From CALVZT01 sp964368755 (GTDB lineage Bacteria > Bacillota > Clostridia > Christensenellales > UBA1242), in the NCBI GenBank assembly GCA_964368755.1, contig CAYJCR010000002.1, positions 71,714-135,713 on the forward strand: DNA of 64,000 nucleotides, in the 5' to 3' direction. Below are positions 19,961-29,310 of the stretch, one piece after another (the first letter of the stretch is position 1; each line of letters starts with the position of its first letter). The position numbers were made by a program, and so were the translations under genes. The notes beneath the pieces were generated by a model that saw only the letters and a list, made by a program, of their open reading frames with translations, ran no database searches and was not told the DNA's origin.

Positions 19961-22900
19961 TTATTTTGTAACTTTGTTAGCATTTTGCAAAAATTCCATC
20001 ACTAGTTGCTGAGACTTCTCAACATTATTATCGTGTTCAAAAATTATCTTTGGCTCATTTTTATATACAAAACTGCATTTGTCATAATCACAAGCAAAAT
20101 GATATATAGGAGATGACAATAGTTCATCACTTTTGTATAAAGTTATTGCAACAATTTCTTTGCTTATAACAACCTTACTTGCACCTATATTAGATGCTAA
20201 GTTCTTCATGTATGCCACTTTGCACAACTCTTCTGTCTCTTGAGGCACAGGTCCATATGTCTGTTCAAGAAGTTTCAATACATTCTTCATACCCTCAGTA
20301 TCGATTATACCCGCAATCTTACTGTAATATACTATTCTACCATTCTCATCTGGGATATATCTGTCCGAGATATATGCGTTGATAGATACATCTATCTTCA
20401 ATTCACGCTTCTCTATCACAGTCTCGCCTTTGAGCTCTCTTACTGCTTGTTCAAGAAGCTTAAAATACAAGTCATAGCCTATCTTATCCATATGCCCATG
20501 CTGTTCTCTACCCAAGATATTGCCTGCTCCACGTATCTGTAAGTCCTGCATAGCAACTTTGAGCCCACTACCGAGTTTTGTAAACTCCATAAGAGCATCA
20601 AGCCTCTTGTATGCGTCTTGTGTAAGTACTTTGTTTTTGGCAAAAGTAAAGTATGCCGTTGAAGAAATGTTACTTCTACCAATACGACCTTTGAGCTGGT
20701 ACAATTGAGATAATCCGAGTTTGTCACTATCGATCACTATAAGAGTATTTGCATATGGCAAGTCTATACCGTTTTCAATCAAAACCGTAGATACAAGTAT
20801 ACGAGATTGTCTTGTATATACTTTGTATATGACATCTTCGAGCATCTTGGACTGCATCTGTCCATGAGCTACAGCAATATTCTCTTCTGGGAACATCTTC
20901 TTTATTTTACTAGCAAACTCGTATATTGTCTCTACCCTATTGTACACGATAAGGACTTGTCCATCTCGGTCGAGTTCTTTGCGACAAGCATCATATACAA
21001 GGTTATCGCTATAATCAATAACATATGTCGCAACTGGTTGTCTATCCTTCGGTGGAGTATTGAGATAACTGATATCTCGAATGCCAGACAAAGACATATA
21101 CAATGTCCTTGGTATAGGTGTAGCACTAAGGCTAATAACATCAATATTTTTCTTAAGATGGCGCAACGTTTCCTTGTCTTCAACTCCAAATCTTTGCTCT
21201 TCATCAAGTATTAATAGCCCCAAATCTTTGAATACAACATCTTTGCTGAGTAGTCTATGAGTACCAACAATAAGGTCAACCTTACCCTTAGACAATTTAT
21301 CTAAGACTTCCTTCTGTTTTGCCTGACTTTTGAGCCTATTGATGACTTCGACATTGACCATAAAGTTCTTCATTCGACTAAGAGCAGTATTGTAGTGTTG
21401 CTCGCACAATATGGTAGTTGGGGCAATAATAGCTACTTGTTTGCCATCAAGTATAGCCTTATATGCAGCAACAAGTGCAACTTCGGTCTTGCCAAATCCA
21501 ACATCTCCACATATGAGCCTGTCTATTATCTTATTGCTCTCCATATCATGCTTAATATCTCTGATTGCTTCTTGCTGATCTGCCGTATATTCGTAAGGAA
21601 AAGCATTCTCAAACTCCGTCTGAAGGTAAGAATCTTTACTGTACTTATAACCCTTGGCGTGTTCTTTGGTTGCATACAAGCTGACTAAGTCAAAAGCCAT
21701 CTTTTTGATTGATTCTTTTGCTTTCTGCTTCGTGCGGAAGAAATCTTCTCCACCTATCTTATTGCATCTTGGATCGCCACTTCCTAGATATGCTGACAAT
21801 ACATCCATATTCTCTGTCGGAACATAGAGAATGTCTCCACCCTTATACTCAATGACTACATAGTCTTTGTAACTACTTGTTATATTGATCTTTTGGATCC
21901 CAACGCACTTACCCACACCATGTACTTGATGCACAACATACTCGCCAGGTTTTGGCAAGAATGTACTCTGAGCCTCAGTCTTCTTGACAGGTTTGTCAGG
22001 CTGAGTTGTAGTCAAATCCCCTGTGCTTATTACAACGAGTTTTTCTTGTTCAAATGCCATCGAAAATGGCAAATAATCATTGATAATATTGACTTCGTTA
22101 TCAATAATCTCAAGTGGGCTATCTATATATTTGAGGTTGCCAAGATGAGCTTTGATCTTATTCTTCGTATAGCCATCACCACAACACAAAACTACCGTAT
22201 AATCCTGCTTACGGTACCACTCTATATCTTGAGCTAGTTTGGAATAATTGCCGATATACTTCGGTATATTTAGGCAATCAACTTCAATGAAGTTCTCTGC
22301 CAAAAATATTTTATTGGCACTGACAAGTCTTGAGAATGCGATACAATGTTTTGTATCAATATCACCAAAAGGCTTGTACGAATAGAAGTCCTTGTGCTTT
22401 GGGAGCATTTCTCCACACGATATCATTCTATCAACACTATCAGAAGTCTGTTTGACCTCTTCTGTCAATCTATCTAGTATAAGCTTAGGCTCATCGAATA
22501 CAACTGTATCACAATAATCAAGCACCGTATCCCCAAACCATTCACAGAATGGCAGTACAAAACACGGATTGATCATCCCTTCTTTGCCGAGTTCTAACTG
22601 ACACCCAACGACTTCGCTTAGGCGCAATAACGCACTTGACTCCAACTTCGAAGAACTAAGCATCTGGGCTATTTTTTTGTCAATTTGCTCGCCTACAAAG
22701 TCAAAATCATTAAGAAAACTCTTATTTGTGATAACACAAGAGTTAAGTTTGTCAATGGCTTTGTATTCTGAGATATCAAAAGTGTTGATTTGTTCTATTT
22801 CATCATCAAATAAGTGTATTCTATATGGCTTATCTGCAACAAAAACGTCGACTATATCTCCCCTGCAAGCGAACTGCCCAACCCCGGATACCATCACCTC

Positions 22901-23335
22901 TTTGGAATATCCAAGGCTTAAAAGCTTTTTCTTCAAATACTCTATATCAATTGTCTGACCAACTTTAAGTCGTAGGTTAGATTTAGCAAAATATTGTTTG
23001 TTAGGCAATCTTTGCATCAACACCTCTGGCGACACAACAAGGACCTTACTTTTGCCACTTACAAAATTGCTAAGGGCAACGCAATATGATTCGTACCCCT
23101 CATTATTAACAGTATTAAGCAAAGGTATCTTGGTCGTAATAGTCTCACTCTTGACACCCAATGCAGTAAGTTGTCTCACAAAATTGTTCGCAAATAAAAT
23201 ATCGGGCAAGACGCATATCGCTTGTCCGTCTATTCTTGATACAGCATACGCTTTCTCACCAATGTTAAGTCCAGAGACCGACAATGGAGAAAGTTCTTGC
23301 AGATTATCGAGTTTGGTTATCTTGAGTTCTTTCAT
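19961..23335 (-). CDS. mfd: Transcription-repair coupling factor Mfd
   Basis: Mfd removes stalled RNA polymerase from damaged DNA and recruits UvrA. The 1,124-residue product is full length: UvrB-like N-terminal part, RNA-polymerase-interacting domain (about 460-530, containing PGEYVVHQVHGVGK) and an SF2 translocase with Walker A GDVGFGKTEVA (about 611), DEEQRFG (about 713) and QLKGRIGRS, then the C-terminal TRCF domain. GGAG precedes the ATG, which lies 32 bases inside the end of pth, so translation is probably coupled. Confidence 0.97.
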   Translation of the reverse strand: MKELKITKLDNLQELSPLSVSGLNIGEKAYAVSRIDGQAICVLPDILFANNFVRQLTALGVKSETITTKIPLLNTVNNEGYESYCVALSNFVSGKSKVLVVSPEVLMQRLPNKQYFAKSNLRLKVGQTIDIEYLKKKLLSLGYSKEVMVSGVGQFACRGDIVDVFVADKPYRIHLFDDEIEQINTFDISEYKAIDKLNSCVITNKSFLNDFDFVGEQIDKKIAQMLSSSKLESSALLRLSEVVGCQLELGKEGMINPCFVLPFCEWFGDTVLDYCDTVVFDEPKLILDRLTEEVKQTSDSVDRMISCGEMLPKHKDFYSYKPFGDIDTKHCIAFSRLVSANKIFLAENFIEVDCLNIPKYIGNYSKLAQDIEWYRKQDYTVVLCCGDGYTKNKIKAHLGNLKYIDSPLEIIDNEVNIINDYLPFSMAFEQEKLVVISTGDLTTTQPDKPVKKTEAQSTFLPKPGEYVVHQVHGVGKCVGIQKINITSSYKDYVVIEYKGGDILYVPTENMDVLSAYLGSGDPRCNKIGGEDFFRTKQKAKESIKKMAFDLVSLYATKEHAKGYKYSKDSYLQTEFENAFPYEYTADQQEAIRDIKHDMESNKIIDRLICGDVGFGKTEVALVAAYKAILDGKQVAIIAPTTILCEQHYNTALSRMKNFMVNVEVINRLKSQAKQKEVLDKLSKGKVDLIVGTHRLLSKDVVFKDLGLLILDEEQRFGVEDKETLRHLKKNIDVISLSATPIPRTLYMSLSGIRDISYLNTPPKDRQPVATYVIDYSDNLVYDACRKELDRDGQVLIVYNRVETIYEFASKIKKMFPEENIAVAHGQMQSKMLEDVIYKVYTRQSRILVSTVLIENGIDLPYANTLIVIDSDKLGLSQLYQLKGRIGRSNISSTAYFTFAKNKVLTQDAYKRLDALMEFTKLGSGLKVAMQDLQIRGAGNILGREQHGHMDKIGYDLYFKLLEQAVRELKGETVIEKRELKIDVSINAYISDRYIPDENGRIVYYSKIAGIIDTEGMKNVLKLLEQTYGPVPQETEELCKVAYMKNLASNIGASKVVISKEIVAITLYKSDELLSSPIYHFACDYDKCSFVYKNEPKIIFEHDNNVEKSQQLVMEFLQNANKVTK

Positions 23336-23849
23336 CTATCAACTCCAACGCCTTGTCGGTAGCCAAGTCTATTGCTTGTCCAATCTGCTCCATTGACTTC
23401 TTATCTATCCTTGCAAGGACATAATCTATCAATTGGCACTCTGGCTTACCAATACCCACTCTGATCCTTTTGAAATCTCCTGTATGCAAACATGCAACGA
23501 TATTTCTAAGCCCATTGTGAGTCCCAGCACTACCCTTCTCTCTATATCTAAAAGTTCCCTTATCTAAGTCAATGTCATCAAGCATAATGATAAGGTTGTC
23601 AAGAGGCACACGATACTCCTTGACAAGCATTGCCACATTCTGTCCACTATTATTCATATAACTAAGAGGCTTAGCAAGAACAACTTTCTGTCCGTTGTAT
23701 TCGCACTCACATATACTGCTAGCACACTTCTTCTTAGTGAACTTTGCACCAATATCCTTAGCTAGCTTGTCCACACAAAGATAACCTACATTGTGGTAGG
23801 TATTCTGATAATCTTTGCCTGGATTGCCAAGTCCTACAATTAGATACAT
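23304..23849 (-). CDS. pth: Peptidyl-tRNA hydrolase
   Basis: It recycles tRNA from prematurely released peptidyl-tRNA. The family motifs are complete: GLGNPG, TYHNVG with the catalytic His, the LDDIDLDKGTFR segment and SAGTHNGL. The length of 181 residues is normal. It lies in the tight operon glmU-like, pth, mfd, with three bases between it and the gene upstream. Confidence 0.96.
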   Translation of the reverse strand: MYLIVGLGNPGKDYQNTYHNVGYLCVDKLAKDIGAKFTKKKCASSICECEYNGQKVVLAKPLSYMNNSGQNVAMLVKEYRVPLDNLIIMLDDIDLDKGTFRYREKGSAGTHNGLRNIVACLHTGDFKRIRVGIGKPECQLIDYVLARIDKKSMEQIGQAIDLATDKALELIDERTQDNQTR

Positions 23850-23851
23850 AC

Positions 23852-24436
23852 TTATTTCTCCCTCTTTGGTTTGACCAACTGCTTACTTCGAGCAATGACA
23901 AAATTGCCATCTTCGACACTTTCTGTCACTGTTGAACCTGCTGCTATGAACACCCCTTCGCCTATACAAAGTGGTGCAACTAAGTTACAATTGCTACCTA
24001 CAAAGACCTTGTCTTTGACAGTAGTATGATGTTTGTTCACGCCATCATAGTTACAAAATACCACACCACAGCCAATATTGCAAGCACTTCCTACGTCTGC
24101 ATCTCCGATATATGTTAGATGCGCTATCTTTGTACCCTTGCCAATGGTAGCATTCTTGAGTTCTACATAGTTGCCTATTCTAACATTATCCGATACATTG
24201 CAATTCTTCCTAATATGGGCATTGGGACCTATTGTTACATTGTCACCAATTTTGCTATCGAATATATAGGAGGCTTTGATTTCTACATTCTTGCCGATAA
24301 TACTATTCTTGATATAACAGCATGGGTAAAGAATCGTGCCTTCGCCAATAACACTCCCTCCTTCGATATGATTGGGAGCCATAACAACGGCTGTAGGATG
24401 GACAACACACCCTTCTTCTATAAAAATATTATTCAT
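23852..24436 (-). CDS. GlmU C-terminal-type acetyltransferase (left-handed beta-helix), stand-alone
   Basis: The 194-residue product consists almost entirely of hexapeptide repeats and matches the acetyltransferase half of GlmU, including the catalytic-His segment (AHLTYIGDADVG) and NYDGVNKHH. GlmU normally joins a uridylyltransferase and this domain in one chain of about 455 residues. Here the acetyltransferase is separate, and the gene upstream encodes a GlmU-like protein with its own partial helix. It probably acetylates glucosamine-1-phosphate for UDP-GlcNAc synthesis, but which protein supplies the UTP step is unclear. Confidence 0.85.
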   Translation of the reverse strand: MNNIFIEEGCVVHPTAVVMAPNHIEGGSVIGEGTILYPCCYIKNSIIGKNVEIKASYIFDSKIGDNVTIGPNAHIRKNCNVSDNVRIGNYVELKNATIGKGTKIAHLTYIGDADVGSACNIGCGVVFCNYDGVNKHHTTVKDKVFVGSNCNLVAPLCIGEGVFIAAGSTVTESVEDGNFVIARSKQLVKPKREK

Positions 24437-24460
24437 ATAAATATATACGAATAATTATCT

Positions 24461-25234
24461 TTATTTGTTAATCATTTTTTCGAACGGCCCAACATAAGAC
24501 CCATCTTCGACATTAGCATTCTTAACAACACTACTTATTATCTCACAATTATTGCCAATAACACTGTTTTCTATATAATTATTAGGCAACAATGTAGTAC
24601 TAGCACCAATATGACAATTGCCTACTAGATTATTGTTGGGCCAGATAGTTGTTCCACTTTCTACAACAACCCCACTTTCAATATATACAGTTGTTGGATC
24701 AACGAATCTTACACCATTCTTTGTATGAAAACTTATCAAACGGTTCTTCAAAATCTCACTGATTAGCACTATCTGATAATTGTTATATGCTGTAATGAAG
24801 TCTTCTTCATCGAAGTATTGAGGTTGAGTTGTATATAACTTATCTGCAGTACGTAAATAGCTATTAGAGAACACATATCCCCTTGTAAGCACGCAAACAC
24901 TTGGCTGCTTAATAGCAACATAACTGGCGATCTCTCCAATGGTCTTACTTTTGAGAAGTGGCGTGTCGCTGAATAAAACAATGGTATAAGCAGCGTCAGT
25001 CAACATACTCTTGACTATATGAAGAATGTCGCTATTGGCATCACATTCTACTTGTCTTATATTATACCCTTCGCAAGCATCTTGAACCCAAGATATCATT
25101 GATTTGCCGAGGATTTTTGTCTCCCAAGGATTTTGAGTAGCAAAAGCCAAATTCTTGACTTTGAGTATAATAACATCAAAATCACTTTTGTTAATACTTG
25201 TTTCTATAACTGTCTTTGTCAAAATATTAATCAT
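24461..25234 (-). CDS. Degenerate GlmU N-terminal-like protein
   Basis: The 257 residues follow the layout of the GlmU uridylyltransferase domain and then about five helix turns ending at VGPF, the point where normal GlmU continues. However, the nucleotide-binding signature near the start (normally LAAGxGTRM) is replaced by LKVKNLAFATQ, so UTP binding is doubtful. It overlaps tadA by four bases and is followed 24 bases later by the acetyltransferase gene. It may be a regulatory or structural partner of that protein or a decaying paralogue. Confidence 0.8.
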   Translation of the reverse strand: MINILTKTVIETSINKSDFDVIILKVKNLAFATQNPWETKILGKSMISWVQDACEGYNIRQVECDANSDILHIVKSMLTDAAYTIVLFSDTPLLKSKTIGEIASYVAIKQPSVCVLTRGYVFSNSYLRTADKLYTTQPQYFDEEDFITAYNNYQIVLISEILKNRLISFHTKNGVRFVDPTTVYIESGVVVESGTTIWPNNNLVGNCHIGASTTLLPNNYIENSVIGNNCEIISSVVKNANVEDGSYVGPFEKMINK

Positions 25235-25683
25235 TTCTTTCTCTTACTCCCAAAATAGTCCGACAATATCTTTCCACACCTATCAGGATCTATTCCGCCG
25301 TCAATTATCGGCTTATGATTGAATCCACACTCTGCCATATTGAGTTTGCTTCCAAAACATCCACCCTTAGGATCATAAGCACCAAACACTACTCTACCTA
25401 TTCTTGCGTTAATGATAGCACCAGCACACATAGGGCATGGTTCTAATGTCACATATAAAACGCAGTCATTAAGTCTAAATGTTTTGAGTTTGCGACAGGC
25501 TTTGTTGATAGCCATCATCTCAGCATGTTCTAACGCATTCTGTTTCTTCTCACGGCGATTGAATCCCGTCGATACTATCTTGCCATCTTTGACAACAACT
25601 GCACCTACGGGCACTTCATCCTTCGACATACTGTATTGTGCTAGCGAATATGCTATATCCAAAAATTTTCTATCTTCTTCCAT
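25231..25683 (-). CDS. tadA: tRNA-specific adenosine deaminase TadA
   Basis: It converts adenosine-34 to inosine in tRNA-Arg(ACG). The cytidine-deaminase fold motifs are complete: HAEM with the catalytic Glu, and PCPMC with the zinc cysteines. The length of 150 residues is typical. Its start lies inside the end of the M14 gene and its end overlaps the next gene by four bases, so the three are translationally coupled. Confidence 0.96.
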   Translation of the reverse strand: MEEDRKFLDIAYSLAQYSMSKDEVPVGAVVVKDGKIVSTGFNRREKKQNALEHAEMMAINKACRKLKTFRLNDCVLYVTLEPCPMCAGAIINARIGRVVFGAYDPKGGCFGSKLNMAECGFNHKPIIDGGIDPDRCGKILSDYFGSKRKK

Positions 25684-26480
25684 TCTTTCTCCGTCAATTT
25701 ATCTATTCTGAGTAACATCATCATATTATCTTCAACTATCTTTGGTAAACTTGTTAGTGGTAATGGATGGCTGCAGCTATCTGCCCCAACTTCTACAGTA
25801 AAAGCACATACTTTGTTATTGATGCAATAATCACTGTATCCACCACAACTGTCTTTTGTCTTCATCAATCTATAACAATTATCAACAAATAATGGGGCTA
25901 TCATTCTCTTATATTTTCGAGCAATACACTTGTTCATTGCGTATCCATAGTATACAACTTCACCTTTGCTATGAAGACTCACAGCCATACTAAGATTGCT
26001 GTCTTGTAATAGCATAGATAGGGCTTTGGACTCTAATTCGCTATGAGGATACTCGCCAATATATCCATGAGTGTGAGGACATAAACGATTGTACTTGCCT
26101 TGTCCCCAACTTGCGTCGAAGTTGACATTGATATCTACACCTCTAGCATTGGCTTTGTATAACCAAAACCTACTATCAAAAGTGTTGTGCAGATGCTTCA
26201 ATTCTGTACCAAGCCAGTCATAGCCTTCCATAGCTATACGCACGCCATCAGGATTGGCTAAAGGTACGAACAGATAAGTATTATTCAGTTCTATACAACT
26301 TGCAAGTTCTATCATCTTGATTGCAAGAAGTGAAGTGATATATTCTCTAGCATGAGTTGAAGCTTGGACAACAATTGTTCTTCCTTTGTTGCCAACTCTA
26401 TAACAACGTATCTCTTGTCCACAAAGACTTCTACCAAGTCTATATGACTTAGTTTTAAGTCTCCTTAGCTCTTGTAACAA
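25653..26480 (-). CDS. M14 zinc carboxypeptidase (gamma-D-Glu-mDAP peptidase type)
   Basis: A metallocarboxypeptidase with the zinc motif HARE, a third zinc His in SLHSKGEV and the catalytic Glu in FTVEVG. Its 275 residues lack a signal peptide, so it is probably cytoplasmic and could trim murein peptides during recycling, as proposed for the gamma-D-glutamyl-diaminopimelate peptidases of the family. No in-frame ATG exists upstream; TTG 26480 is the only usual start, and a promoter ends six bases before it. It heads the operon that continues to mfd. Confidence 0.85.
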   Translation of the reverse strand: MLQELRRLKTKSYRLGRSLCGQEIRCYRVGNKGRTIVVQASTHAREYITSLLAIKMIELASCIELNNTYLFVPLANPDGVRIAMEGYDWLGTELKHLHNTFDSRFWLYKANARGVDINVNFDASWGQGKYNRLCPHTHGYIGEYPHSELESKALSMLLQDSNLSMAVSLHSKGEVVYYGYAMNKCIARKYKRMIAPLFVDNCYRLMKTKDSCGGYSDYCINNKVCAFTVEVGADSCSHPLPLTSLPKIVEDNMMMLLRIDKLTEKEWKKIENFWI

Positions 26481-26486
26481 TTCTTC

Positions 26487-26515
26487 ATATAGATTACAAC
26501 ATACAAAAATAACAA
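26487..26515 (-). promoter_or_regulatory. Operon promoter giving a probable leaderless TTG-initiated message
   Basis: TTGTTA, a 17-base spacer and CTATAT are followed by six bases (GAAGAA) and TTG 26480. The spacing is the same as at the genes starting at 13419, 15379 and 52767. Confidence 0.45.
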
Positions 26516-26520
26516 TATAC

Positions 26521-26991
26521 CTACTTATGATACAATATATTATTATTTATGCACATGGACCTATAAACTTGCTCCAAAAGTATAATACGCATCAATTGAT
26601 GAGGAAATGTGAAGTCAGAAAAAGATAGCATCAAATCTGCCTTAGCTTTTACTTTCTCTTCAAGACCATATGAACTTCCTATCACAAATGTTATCTGAGA
26701 AGAGGTCTGTTCAATGTTCTTAATATGTTTTGCAAGGGCTTCACTTGTGAGTCTTATACCATGACTATCAAGTACAACTATATGCCCCTGCATGTGTTTC
26801 GTTATTTGTTCGCCTTCTTGTTCAAGGCATTTTGCTATATCTTTGTCAGATGGATTACTAGGCAACTTGCTCTCAGGCAATTCTACTATCTTGAGTTTAC
26901 AAAACTTACTCAATCTTTTTGAGTACTCGTCAGATAGTTGTACAAACTCTTGCTTGAGTTTGCCCACAGTAACAATATTGACCCCAATCAT
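26521..26991 (-). CDS. rlmH: 23S rRNA pseudouridine-1915 N3-methyltransferase RlmH
   Basis: A SPOUT methyltransferase acting on helix 69 of the 50S subunit. The knotted-fold motif FVIGSSYGL and the C-terminal signature LLEQVYRS...YHK are present. GGGGA precedes the ATG at 26991, giving 156 residues, the usual length; the ATG at 27003 has no site. It overlaps the upstream CPBP gene by four bases. walJ-htrA next door recalls the B. subtilis yycJ-htrC-rlmH neighbourhood. Confidence 0.95.
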   Translation of the reverse strand: MIGVNIVTVGKLKQEFVQLSDEYSKRLSKFCKLKIVELPESKLPSNPSDKDIAKCLEQEGEQITKHMQGHIVVLDSHGIRLTSEALAKHIKNIEQTSSQITFVIGSSYGLEEKVKAKADLMLSFSDFTFPHQLMRIILLEQVYRSMCINNNILYHK

Positions 26992-28103
26992 AATATTCCC
27001 CATATGAATGTAAATATTGTAATGAATATTCCAAGTCCCATTGTCCCATAAAAGAATATATTGGATAAAACTTTTGGTTTGTTAAATCTACTTTCTTCAA
27101 CAGTAAATACAAGGTCCGTTGGCCTTTCGATATTGTATTCTGCTAGCATTCTATTAAGAGTTGCTAGACTCTGAACATACGCACCACTATTCTCAGGCTT
27201 ATCTTTTGATTCTTTATCTTCAGTAATATTAGTAACTTCTGTATACAATTTCTTAAGCTTTTTGATACGAGTCTCTTTGAGAAGCAGTATGAAAAGAAAT
27301 AGCATAACAAGCATAATGACAATCAAAGACACAAAACTTACAATGAAGGATAGTATTGGACCTGCAGAAGCAAAGTAATTGTTGATAAAAGTCATCATCT
27401 TGGAGCCAAAATACCCATTTGACTCAGCAAATTCAATATAAACGTTGATACCATTATTCATAAAGTGAATGATGATGGCAGGAATAATACTCTTGCTCAT
27501 AACAACCGTTATTGCCATAAGGAAACCAAGTATAGTTGCATAGAATACCTGTCCGATATTCATATGAATAAGTCCAAACATAAGTGAAGAGAATACAACT
27601 GCTCTCTTAATACCCATAGATGAATACCCGCTTAACAAAAAGCCTCTGTGTGTGAACTCTTCGCAGACAGCTGGAAGCAATGCAATAAGTAATAGATTGA
27701 TGAAGAATGTTCCAACACTCATACCACTGCTTGTTCCACTAGAAGTAGGAATACTCTCATATCCAAACAAATGAAGTACGCCATTGAAGAACGAAGTAAC
27801 AGCAATATTCAAGAAGAATGCTACAACTCCTATAAGTATAGCAAGAATAATAACTTTGACATTGACTATTCTTACATTAGTATCATTGAATGTTTGTTTG
27901 AAAGTACGTTTGTTGAGCAACTTATGTCCAAAGAATGGTATAAGTAGCATCAATCCAACTTGGATAATCAAAGAATATATCGCATCTTCTGTCATAGCAT
28001 CTGTCTTCATATCAAAAGTAGCAGAAAAAATCCTAACACCAACAAATAGTGCTACTATGACAAAATATATGATATTTGTAATCAAAAGTTTTCTATCTTT
28101 CAT
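26988..28103 (-). CDS. CPBP-family intramembrane glutamic protease
   Basis: A 371-residue protein with about eight membrane segments and the Abi/CPBP (Rce1-like) motifs EEFTHRG, FGLIHMN and HFMNN. It has a long cytoplasmic tail (about 280-345) and a final membrane segment. Substrates of these bacterial proteases are mostly unknown; some process peptides or give bacteriocin self-immunity. It forms a tandem pair with the next gene. Confidence 0.88.
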   Translation of the reverse strand: MKDRKLLITNIIYFVIVALFVGVRIFSATFDMKTDAMTEDAIYSLIIQVGLMLLIPFFGHKLLNKRTFKQTFNDTNVRIVNVKVIILAILIGVVAFFLNIAVTSFFNGVLHLFGYESIPTSSGTSSGMSVGTFFINLLLIALLPAVCEEFTHRGFLLSGYSSMGIKRAVVFSSLMFGLIHMNIGQVFYATILGFLMAITVVMSKSIIPAIIIHFMNNGINVYIEFAESNGYFGSKMMTFINNYFASAGPILSFIVSFVSLIVIMLVMLFLFILLLKETRIKKLKKLYTEVTNITEDKESKDKPENSGAYVQSLATLNRMLAEYNIERPTDLVFTVEESRFNKPKVLSNIFFYGTMGLGIFITIFTFIWGIL

Positions 28104-28112
28104 TATAACCTT

Positions 28113-29129
28113 CTACATAAACAGCGAAACTATCCAGAGTAAGCCGCCAACACCCACACCTATCCAAAGCCATGCTTTAGGAGATATAGTGCTAGGATTC
28201 ATAGCTCTTAGTTCGTACTCGCCAAGCCCTTCGGCTGCCTTGACTTTATCATCGACAGTCACAACTGCCTTTTCTTCTTTGGCTGGAGGGGCTTTCTTGT
28301 ACCACAAATAGAATATTGTCGTTATCAAGGCAACGGTTGCAAGCATGATGGCAATAGCAATCACTACTTCCCACGCACTCCACGACATTTTGGTAACAGA
28401 CTCAATGCCTCTGCTTGTCTGAATATATGTCACAAGTACTATCAAGAAGTTGTTAACAAAATGTGCTACCATACTATAGAATATTGAACCTGTAAAATAC
28501 ACAATAAGGCATAGTACAACACCTAGTACAAACTGATAAATGCTCTGATTGATACTCATATGTATAAGCATGAACATAAGCGCGCTTATCAAGATTGCTT
28601 TCTTCTCGCTATATTTGCTTCTTATCCCGTTGTATATCAAGCCTCTGAACAAGAACTCTTCAACTACAGCAGGTATAAGGGCATATAACAACACGGCTAG
28701 GACAAATACGCCAAAGTTGTTGATATTGAGACTAAGCGCAGATCCATTGATACCTGTTGTCTTAACAATACAGAAGTCCACAAGACTAATGAATTGATTG
28801 AATCCGAATAACAAACCTGCAGCAACAGCGATAACTATAAGTAACTTCCAAATATTGAACTTAAATCTTACTTTGCTAGCCGTAACAAAGTTAATTCTCT
28901 TTACTCTACTGTATATCAAAAAAACTCCAGCAAAGCATAACTGAGATACAAGAAGGGACAAACATATAATAACGACATTTGTATTGACTTGTTCTTCTGT
29001 AAGCCCTGCACTAACTGCAATATTGGCTGCGATTGCAGAGAATATTATTATCACAAGTTGAGGAATAAGCAATGCCCAAATATAACTAACACCACTGTCT
29101 TTGATATTGTAAGATTGTCTAAACTTCAT
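28113..29129 (-). CDS. CPBP-family intramembrane glutamic protease, second copy
   Basis: It has the same architecture as its neighbour: motifs EEFLFRG, FMLIHMSINQS and HFVNNF, a cytoplasmic tail and a C-terminal membrane segment. The pair shares operon and layout, so it probably arose by tandem duplication, though the sequences have diverged greatly. The start is uncertain between ATG 29141 (directly after AAAGG) and ATG 29129 (after GGAG with short spacing). Confidence 0.86.
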   Translation of the reverse strand: MKFRQSYNIKDSGVSYIWALLIPQLVIIIFSAIAANIAVSAGLTEEQVNTNVVIICLSLLVSQLCFAGVFLIYSRVKRINFVTASKVRFKFNIWKLLIVIAVAAGLLFGFNQFISLVDFCIVKTTGINGSALSLNINNFGVFVLAVLLYALIPAVVEEFLFRGLIYNGIRSKYSEKKAILISALMFMLIHMSINQSIYQFVLGVVLCLIVYFTGSIFYSMVAHFVNNFLIVLVTYIQTSRGIESVTKMSWSAWEVVIAIAIMLATVALITTIFYLWYKKAPPAKEEKAVVTVDDKVKAAEGLGEYELRAMNPSTISPKAWLWIGVGVGGLLWIVSLFM

Positions 29130-29272
29130 ATTCTCCAGCATCCTTTTATTATTATTTAATAAGTATACACATATTTGATATCAAAATCAAGTAAATAATG
29201 TTTAACCCTATGCTTTTGAACCCCAAATGCAAAAATATTGTCATATGGAAATATTTGGAGAGAGCAAACTAT

Positions 29273-29302
29273 TTGCTTTTTTTGTACATAATGTGCTATA
29301 GT
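29273..29302 (+). promoter_or_regulatory. Promoter of walJ-htrA, very short leader
   Basis: TTGCTT, an 18-base spacer and TATAGT end eight bases before ATG 29311. The AAGGG between them is too close to the start to act as a normal ribosome site. Confidence 0.45.
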
Positions 29303-29310
29303 CTAAGGGT

